A stretch of 64,000 bases of DNA from JBDTRY01 sp039931435 (lineage in GTDB: Bacteria > Acidobacteriota > Thermoanaerobaculia > Gp7-AA8), in NCBI GenBank assembly GCA_039931435.1, contig JBDTRY010000001.1:1-64000 (forward strand), given 5' to 3'. The notes beneath the pieces were generated by a model. That model was not told the DNA's origin, made no database searches, and saw only the letters and a program-made list of their open reading frames with translations. The translations under genes were made by a program, and so were the position numbers. Positions 58,561-64,000 of the stretch are shown piece after piece. Every line of letters starts with the position of its first letter. The stretch's first letter is position 1.

Positions 58561-60544
58561 GGGAGACCGCGGTTCGACTTTCACGCCGCGCCGTTCGCGC
58601 TTCCGCCAGGCCGGAGACGAGAGAGGCGACGTCGACGACCAGGGCGATCTGGTTTTTCCCGATCTCCGTTGCTCCGGCAATTCCGGGAATGCCCCGAATG
58701 CGATTACCGACCGCCCGGATCACCACTTCCTGTTGCCGCACGACTTCATCGAGCACCAGTCCGGCCAATCGATCGCCGAGACGTACCACGGCAACGAACT
58801 TTCTGCCGTTCTGTGAGGACGCTTCGACTCCGTAGGCGTCGGAGAGACGGAGGAGCGGAATCTCCGCATCACGCAGCGCCAGAATTTCCCGGCCTTCGAC
58901 AGTTGTGATCTCTTTCTCCTGGATCTTCACCACCTCGCTGATCGACGTCAGAGGAAGGGCGAAGGTCTCGTTTCCGACACGCACCAGCAGTGCGTGCAGG
59001 ATGGCCAGAGTGATGGGTAGTGTCAATCGAATCGTCGTTCCACTTCCCCGATCACTGAGCACCTCGATCGAGCCCTTCAGCTCGTGAATATTCTTGCGCA
59101 CCACGTCCAGACCCACCCCTCGGCCGGACACCTCGCTCACCGCCTCGGAGGTGGACAGGCCCGGCGAAAAGATCAGTTCGCGCGCTCTCTCGAAATCGAC
59201 GACCTCATCCTGGCCGATGAGATTGCTGCGAACGGCGGAGCGGCGAACGGACTCCACGTCGATTCCCTCGCCGTCGTCCGAGATATCGATGATCACGAAG
59301 CTTCCCTGCTGGTAGGCTCGTATACGCACTTCCCCTTTCACGGGCTTTCCTGCCGCCACTCGCTTCTCGGAGGTCTCGATCCCGTGATCGATGGCGTTGC
59401 GCACGACGTGCATGAGGGGATCGGCCAGTTCTTCGATCATGACCTTGTCCAGCTCAGTCTCGCCGCCGGCGGTGAGCAGTTCGATTTCCTTCCCCAGCTC
59501 TTCTGCTGCCTTGCGGGCCGCTCTTCCCACACGCGTGTAGAGCTGTGAGATCGGAACCATCCTCAGGTCGACGATGGCACGCCGGAGTTGATTCAGTCGC
59601 CGCTCGAGATCTCCGGAGATGCGTCCCAGCTCCCGAGCGGTTCTTCGGTCCAGGGAGGATCCGGATACGGCAATGAGCTCGTCCAGTCTGGCTTTTTCCA
59701 GGATCAACTCCCCGACAACATCCATGACGTTATCCAGCCGGGAGATATCTACGCGGACGTTCTGCGACAAGGAACGAATGCTGGCCAACCCCTCTTCGCC
59801 GTCGGGTGAGCGAGGTTCCGGAGCAGACTGTAAGAGACGAACCTGTGCCTCCGGCGAGAGCGCCACCAGCTCTTTCCCGGAGAGGAGCGCTCCGACCAAC
59901 AGCCGAAATCCGATTCCCGCTCCCGCGGCGGTGGGCAGAGTGGAGATGACCTCGCCTTCGGCGTTGAGGCGCGCGGTCAGGGCCCGCAGTTTCTCGTCGA
60001 AGTCCAGAAAGTCGTACTGGACCGTGAGCGAAAAAATGCTTCGGCCGATCCGCACATTTTCCTGGAGTCTGTATTCCTCATATTCGGTCAGTGACTTGCG
60101 CGTCTGGGCATCGAGATCAAGGCCGGCGAGCAGATCGGCCTTTTTGCCAGTGGGATCCCCGGCGGCCGCCCTTTCGATCCTTTCCAGGATCTCCCTTCGC
60201 TCCCCGGTCTCCGCTCCGCTGGAAGCTGCCGAAACCATCCGTATCAGTTCGGCGTGGCAATCGAGCAACAGCGCGAGAAGTTCGGACGAGACCTGCACCT
60301 TGCCAAGACGAAGGCGGTCCAGAAGATCCTCGAGTTGGTGAGTGAGCGTTGCCAGACCTGTGAAGCCCAGCATTCCTGCCAGCCCCTTCAGAGAATGGAT
60401 GGCGCGGAAGATATCGTTGATGATGGCCGGACTTACCGTGCCCCGTTTTTCATCGAGCTCGGCGAGATCAACGGCAAAGGACTCGAGCAGCTCTTCGGCT
60501 TCGGATGTGAATTCGCGCCGGGCCCGCTCCTCTTCTTTCTCCAT
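58553..60544 (-). CDS. cheA: Chemotaxis histidine kinase CheA
   Basis: This 663-residue protein has, in order, an Hpt domain with phosphorylatable His50 (FRAIHSLKGLAGMLG), a P2-like linker domain (about 175-240), a dimerisation helix pair (RLDNVMDVVGELILEKARLD), and an HATPase with N box HVVRNAIDHGIE, G1 DDGEGID and G2 GRGVGLDVVR. A CheW-like P5 domain (RVGNETFALPLTSISEVVKI) completes it. It phosphorylates the CheY-like receivers and CheB. Only one Hpt and one P5 are present. It starts two bases after the upstream receiver's stop, and its stop overlaps the ATPase ribosome-binding site, so it lies in a tightly packed operon. Confidence 0.95.
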   Translation of the reverse strand: MEKEEERARREFTSEAEELLESFAVDLAELDEKRGTVSPAIINDIFRAIHSLKGLAGMLGFTGLATLTHQLEDLLDRLRLGKVQVSSELLALLLDCHAELIRMVSAASSGAETGERREILERIERAAAGDPTGKKADLLAGLDLDAQTRKSLTEYEEYRLQENVRIGRSIFSLTVQYDFLDFDEKLRALTARLNAEGEVISTLPTAAGAGIGFRLLVGALLSGKELVALSPEAQVRLLQSAPEPRSPDGEEGLASIRSLSQNVRVDISRLDNVMDVVGELILEKARLDELIAVSGSSLDRRTARELGRISGDLERRLNQLRRAIVDLRMVPISQLYTRVGRAARKAAEELGKEIELLTAGGETELDKVMIEELADPLMHVVRNAIDHGIETSEKRVAAGKPVKGEVRIRAYQQGSFVIIDISDDGEGIDVESVRRSAVRSNLIGQDEVVDFERARELIFSPGLSTSEAVSEVSGRGVGLDVVRKNIHELKGSIEVLSDRGSGTTIRLTLPITLAILHALLVRVGNETFALPLTSISEVVKIQEKEITTVEGREILALRDAEIPLLRLSDAYGVEASSQNGRKFVAVVRLGDRLAGLVLDEVVRQQEVVIRAVGNRIRGIPGIAGATEIGKNQIALVVDVASLVSGLAEARTARRESRTAVSRR

Positions 60545-60545
60545 G

Positions 60546-60923
60546 TCAGGTAGTCACCCCCAACAGCTTTCTCAGTTTCTCCAGCAGGTCACGCTCCTGA
60601 AATGGCTTGACCAGATAATCCTCGGCGCCCAGTTCCATGGCCCGGCGGCGGTCTTCCTCGGACTTTTCGGTGGATATAACCATGATGGGGACGGTACGGT
60701 AGACGCCGTGATTTTTCAGAAAGCTGACCAGCTCCAGCCCATTGATGTCCGGCATGTTGATGTCGGTAAGGATTGCGCTGAAGGCATGGTGCGGGAGGAG
60801 TTTCAGTGCTTCGAAGCCGCTCTCCGCCTCGAAGATTTCCAGGTCCACCATGGCCTCCTGTTCGATGAGATTCGTCAGGAAAGCGCGCATCGAAGGTGAG
60901 TCCTCAACGACCAGTATCTTCAT
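60546..60923 (-). CDS. CheY-like receiver upstream of cheA
   Basis: This 125-residue single receiver domain has Glu7-Asp8, phosphoacceptor Asp54 (AILTDINMPDINGLEL) and Lys106 (YLVKPFQ). It overlaps the PATAN/GAF gene by 4 bp (ATGA) and nearly abuts cheA. Its place makes it the most likely CheA output or phosphate sink. It shares the TDINMP core with the receiver at 52.1-52.4 kb, so the two may compete for the same kinase. Confidence 0.92.
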   Translation of the reverse strand: MKILVVEDSPSMRAFLTNLIEQEAMVDLEIFEAESGFEALKLLPHHAFSAILTDINMPDINGLELVSFLKNHGVYRTVPIMVISTEKSEEDRRRAMELGAEDYLVKPFQERDLLEKLRKLLGVTT

Positions 60924-62542
60924 AACAAATCCTCGTGACGGCCCGAGCGCAACCTCGTCCCCGATTCCAGAGCCCGCCCGGCCTGTGAGAGGAAAACCTC
61001 GAGGGCTCCCAGCTCACGCATTGGACTCCTGTGTACACCATTGTCTCCATAAAAGACTCCGGCCACACCCTCTCCCGTTCCTATGGGAAAAACGGCCACG
61101 TCGGTCGGTTGCGCGCTCCCAAGTTGCGAAATGAGCGTGACATTGGCCTCCGTCCGGTGAAGCTTCCCACGGTGTGAGCGGCCCGAAGCTAGCACTTCGC
61201 TGAGGACGGAAGGATCGGATCGGGCAATCCTGAGCTTTCGTACCCGTTCGTTGACTTCATCGCCATCGCCTGAGGGTCCGAAGCCGGCCGCCCCGACAAA
61301 GAACTGCCCCTCGGGCAGAAACACCGCGCCGCGATCGAGGAACTCGCTGGCCACCCGCAGAAGGATCTGCGCCACCGACTGCACGTCCTGATCGGCCGTC
61401 AACTCCGTGATCAGACTCTCGAGGAGCGAGCAGCGCCGCTCCATGAGGTCGTGCCGGGCATCCTCGAAGAATCTCTGTCCGGCATCCTCCACTCCGGCCG
61501 TCAGCAGGTAGTTCGCCCAGTCCGACATCGCCGTGGCAACGAAACCCGACAAACGCTGCAGAAGTGCGGAGGGATCGGCCCATGCTGACTCGGATTCAGG
61601 GACGACCAGATCCAGGTGCGGGTCGAACATGGGAATGGCCGCGGCCACTTCAAAGTCTCCGAAGAGAATGCCAATGGGCAGACGGTGATTCGCCTCCTTC
61701 ACCAGTCGCAGAAGGCCGACCGAACGTCTGTCGTTCTGCACATCGGCCACGGTGACGAAGTAGCGGCGGTCGTCGATCAGTCTCTGGATCTCGGCCCGCG
61801 CCTCATCGATGGCCGAAAACTGCCGTACTTCGGTACCGCCGGCCGACAGCGTTCTGCGCAATGCCACGCGGATGCGTGCGTCGGGCTCGAAGACGACCAC
61901 CGCCGCGCCTGCACCGGCGTTCTGCTGGCGCACGGTGAAGCGGGCCTCTCCAATCAGCGCTCCGGTACTGGGGTCGACGTAGGCATCGGCGGGCTTTGCC
62001 GGAGGCGCTTCGGCCGAACGGGATGCACTGAAAATCCGGTCGGCGAAGGAGTTCTCCTGATGAGCGGCGTCCGTGCGAGGGGAAGGCCCCCGCAGAAAAT
62101 CGCTTCCGGCGCGCATCCGCTCTTCGAGCCCGGCCAGCGGTTTGACTTCGGGAGCGGCCAGAAAATGCTGGGGCGCAAAGCCGCCGGAGGGAAGCCGCTG
62201 CTCGTCGTATTCCAGTTCGTCCGCGCCACCCGACTCGGAGAGGACGAACCTGAATTCGCCTCGGGCCGAAGCCAGCAGAGGAGTGACTACCGACGAAATC
62301 CAGCTTTCGATCGCCTCCGCAGGGGCCAGCTCCGGATCCTCGTTCTGGCCGTGGGCACGGAGGAAGCTCCTCAGATCGGCACGATCCGAAGCACCCGCGG
62401 CGACAATCAGCCCCCTGGAGATGGTGATTGCAGAGAGCCGCTCCCCGTCGCGAATCTCCAGGGTCCCGGAGCGGCGACTGAGGTGAACGATCTGAAGGAT
62501 GTCCCCGAGAGAAAGATCCTCGAGCCGGCCGGCGAGGCTCAT
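60920..62542 (-). CDS. PATAN (DUF4388)-receiver-like-GAF regulator heading the chemosensory operon
   Basis: The ATG at 62542 is chosen over an open frame to 62629 because GGGAG precedes it and the protein then begins MSLAGRLEDLSLGDILQIVH, the usual PATAN/DUF4388 N-terminus (SRRSGTLEI, ISRGLIVAA). A linker follows, then a degenerate receiver-like domain (VVVFEPDARIRVALRRTLSA) with an altered phosphoacceptor region (FVTVADVQND). The C-terminal half is GAF-like (VQSVAQILLRVASEFLDRGA, VAVFPIGTGEGVAGVFYGDN). PATAN proteins interact with receivers in gliding, pilus and chemosensory systems. It is the first gene of the operon and overlaps the receiver gene by 4 bp, suggesting an input or adaptor role. 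Confidence 0.85.
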   Translation of the reverse strand: MSLAGRLEDLSLGDILQIVHLSRRSGTLEIRDGERLSAITISRGLIVAAGASDRADLRSFLRAHGQNEDPELAPAEAIESWISSVVTPLLASARGEFRFVLSESGGADELEYDEQRLPSGGFAPQHFLAAPEVKPLAGLEERMRAGSDFLRGPSPRTDAAHQENSFADRIFSASRSAEAPPAKPADAYVDPSTGALIGEARFTVRQQNAGAGAAVVVFEPDARIRVALRRTLSAGGTEVRQFSAIDEARAEIQRLIDDRRYFVTVADVQNDRRSVGLLRLVKEANHRLPIGILFGDFEVAAAIPMFDPHLDLVVPESESAWADPSALLQRLSGFVATAMSDWANYLLTAGVEDAGQRFFEDARHDLMERRCSLLESLITELTADQDVQSVAQILLRVASEFLDRGAVFLPEGQFFVGAAGFGPSGDGDEVNERVRKLRIARSDPSVLSEVLASGRSHRGKLHRTEANVTLISQLGSAQPTDVAVFPIGTGEGVAGVFYGDNGVHRSPMRELGALEVFLSQAGRALESGTRLRSGRHEDLL

Positions 62543-62693
62543 CCCAGTCTCCCGGAAGCCGCTCGCCACCACGCCACAAGATTCACCCGATCCCCCAACT
62601 CGACTCGGACTGAAAGGCAGCTGTCCCATGCCTGTGAAGGGACCGATTGGAGCCGCTCGCCAGTGTCCGGGCGGCAGTCCTCCGTCATCGCTC

Positions 62694-63113
62694 TCAGTTG
62701 GTCTGCTGAAGATTGTACCGTTTCAGCACGCCATCGAGAATTCCGTTGATGAACTGAGACGATTTCTGGGTGCCGAACTTCTTGGCAATTTCGATGGCCT
62801 CATCGATGATCACAAGCTTCGGCGTGTCGGATTCGTGGAGGAATTCGTAGATGGACATGCGGATGATGTTGCGATCGACCACGGCCATGCGGGACAGGCG
62901 CCAGTTGTCGGCCTGAGCAACGATCATCTCGTCGATCCGCGTGGATTCGTGAATGGTCCCTTCGAACAGCTTCACGGCAAAGTCGCGAACCGAGGGCGTG
63001 ACCTTGTGCAGGTCCTCGAAGGTCAGCACGATCGTGCCCGGCACGTTTCCCGACATGTCGTACTGAAAGAGCATCTGAAGAGCAAGCTCACGTGCTTTGC
63101 GTCGCGCACCCAT
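62694..63113 (-). CDS. nusB: Transcription antitermination factor NusB
   Basis: This 139-residue all-helical RNA-binding protein of the rRNA antitermination complex has the start ARRKARELALQMLFQYDMSG, the central WRLSRMAVVDRNIIRMSIYE motif and the C-terminal VIIDEAIEIAKKFGTQKSSQ plus FINGILD. All are diagnostic of NusB, which pairs with NusE (S10) on BoxA RNA. It lies 22 bp downstream of ribH, the common ribH-nusB arrangement in bacteria. Confidence 0.95.
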   Translation of the reverse strand: MGARRKARELALQMLFQYDMSGNVPGTIVLTFEDLHKVTPSVRDFAVKLFEGTIHESTRIDEMIVAQADNWRLSRMAVVDRNIIRMSIYEFLHESDTPKLVIIDEAIEIAKKFGTQKSSQFINGILDGVLKRYNLQQTN

Positions 63114-63135
63114 GAAAAGAACAGTTCCTTCCGGC

Positions 63136-63603
63136 TCAGCCGATTACTTTGTGAAGATTAGCCATCTCGATAGCTGCCAATGCTGCTTCCCAACCCTTGT
63201 TTCCACTCGCAGGTCCCGATCGCGCCCGAGCCTGGTCGACGGTGTTGCAGGTAATCACCCCGAAAGCGACCGGCACTCCGGAATCCACCGACACCCGCGA
63301 GATCTCCATGGTCACCTGGGAAGCGATGTGATCGAAATGCGGAGTGTCCCCCCGGATCAGTGCCCCGATTGCCACCACGGCATCGTAGCGGTTCAAACGA
63401 ATGAGCTTCGCAGCCATCCCCGGGACCTCGAAAGCGCCGGGAACCCTGAAAATCTCCAGGGAGTCGTCGCTGGCACCATGCTGGAGCAGACAATTCGTGG
63501 CCCCTGCGAGAAGGCCAGCCACGATCTCATCATTGAACCTGCTGGCAACGATTGCAAAGCGCAAGCCTTCCGCGTGGTGATCACCCTCGAATTGTCTGAC
63601 CAT
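63136..63603 (-). CDS. ribH: 6,7-dimethyl-8-ribityllumazine synthase
   Basis: This 155-residue enzyme catalyses the penultimate step of riboflavin synthesis, condensing 5-amino-6-ribitylamino-uracil with 3,4-dihydroxy-2-butanone 4-phosphate. Motifs are RFNDEIVAGLLAGA, VPGAFEVPGMAAKL, AIGALIRGDTPHFDHIASQV (active-site His89) and FGVITCNTVDQARARSG. Other rib genes are not in the window, so in this part of the genome it is paired only with nusB. Its length is normal. Confidence 0.95.
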   Translation of the reverse strand: MVRQFEGDHHAEGLRFAIVASRFNDEIVAGLLAGATNCLLQHGASDDSLEIFRVPGAFEVPGMAAKLIRLNRYDAVVAIGALIRGDTPHFDHIASQVTMEISRVSVDSGVPVAFGVITCNTVDQARARSGPASGNKGWEAALAAIEMANLHKVIG

Positions 63604-63718
63604 GGCAACGGAGCGGGATTATATGCGAGCGGAGAGGATCGCGCCCTGCAGCCCCTTCCATGAAAAAATGGATGGATGCGTGGCCGCCGGCAATTCAGGT
63701 CGGTTATCCCGCCAGCTT

Positions 63719-64000
63719 CTACCCGCCGGACTTGGCGGTCATCCGGAACTCGGGTGCGCTCTTCTTCTGCGCAAAATAGCGGACGATCCCCTCCTCCAGC
63801 GCCTCCGCCACCGACTGCCGGTAGACCCTCGTTTTTGCCAGTGCCCGGTCCTGATCGTTACCGAAGTTGCAGATCTCCAGAAGCATGCGCGTGGGAATCA
63901 TGTTGTAGCGGATCACAGCCGGCACCCACTCCCTGCCATCACGAACGACGTTATCGCGCAGAGCGTTGAAGGGATGCACCGGGAGACCGTTGTCGCGAAA
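63719..64000 (-). CDS. 3' part of an N-acetylmuramoyl-L-alanine-amidase-like protein, cut by window edge
   Basis: The frame runs off the right end, reading FRDNGLPVHPFNALRDNVVR from the edge. The final 93 residues include VPAVIRYNMIPTRMLLEICN, with the Glu that fits the last zinc-hydrolase active-site position of Amidase_3, followed by a helical RQSVAEALEEGIVRYFAQKK tail. Assignment is tentative because the metal-binding His/Glu residues lie outside the window. It ends 115 bp before ribH and may belong to the same minus-strand run. Confidence 0.6.
   Translation of the reverse strand, partial: FRDNGLPVHPFNALRDNVVRDGREWVPAVIRYNMIPTRMLLEICNFGNDQDRALAKTRVYRQSVAEALEEGIVRYFAQKKSAPEFRMTAKSGG

Overview
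The window reads as a high-GC Gram-negative chromosome. An Acidobacteriota-like genome (Thermoanaerobaculia or Vicinamibacteria type) is my best guess. This is an inference from the protein kinase fused to a TolB-like/TPR tail, the DinB-family protein, the PATAN-type chemosensory operon, very large Ig/RHS secreted proteins and many short palindromic intergenic repeats. No rRNA, tRNA or CRISPR array was recognised.

Layout. (1) 1-2.9 kb is a decayed mobile-element zone: an HNH-type ORF, a broken REP-associated tyrosine transposase, a second 3' copy of it exactly 801 bp further on, and REP-like hairpins. (2) 2.9-38.9 kb, all on the minus strand, is dominated by two giant secreted genes. The upstream one (about 5,400 aa) carries carboxypeptidase-regulatory-like and Ig-like repeats, a glycine-rich segment and five LVIVD-type beta-propeller modules. 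The downstream one (about 6,070 aa) carries Ig-like repeats, an RHS/YD-repeat cage and a variable C-terminal tail with a PD-(D/E)XK-like nuclease signature. A small helical ORF overlaps the toxin stop codon and is a candidate immunity gene. A small secreted protein precedes the two giants. (3) 39-41.3 kb holds a broken secreted-protein gene and a short HicB-like/HicA-like pair. (4) 41.3-52 kb holds a winged-helix/FHA regulator, parC (topoisomerase IV subunit A), an intergenic repeat cluster, two paralogous small lipoproteins downstream of a Ser/Thr kinase, a saccharopine-dehydrogenase-family enzyme, a DinB-family protein and a membrane glycosyltransferase. (5) 52-62.5 kb is a minus-strand chemosensory operon read PATAN/GAF protein, receiver, CheA, ExeA-like ATPase, CheW, HEAT-repeat protein, CheR, CheB, then after a gap a second receiver overlapping the glycosyltransferase. 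It contains no methyl-accepting receptor. (6) 62.7-64 kb holds nusB, ribH and the 3' end of an amidase-like gene that runs off the window.

The most interesting part is the 36-kb giant-protein/toxin locus. It has the end-to-end structure of a polymorphic toxin system (Sec signal, long extracellular repeat stalk, RHS shell, nuclease tail, overlapping immunity ORF), a co-directional giant propeller partner, and two in-frame heptanucleotide repeat tracts that could switch the toxin on and off by slippage. A second notable point is that the operon ATPase appears to start at a CTG codon behind a perfect Shine-Dalgarno sequence that overlaps the cheA stop.
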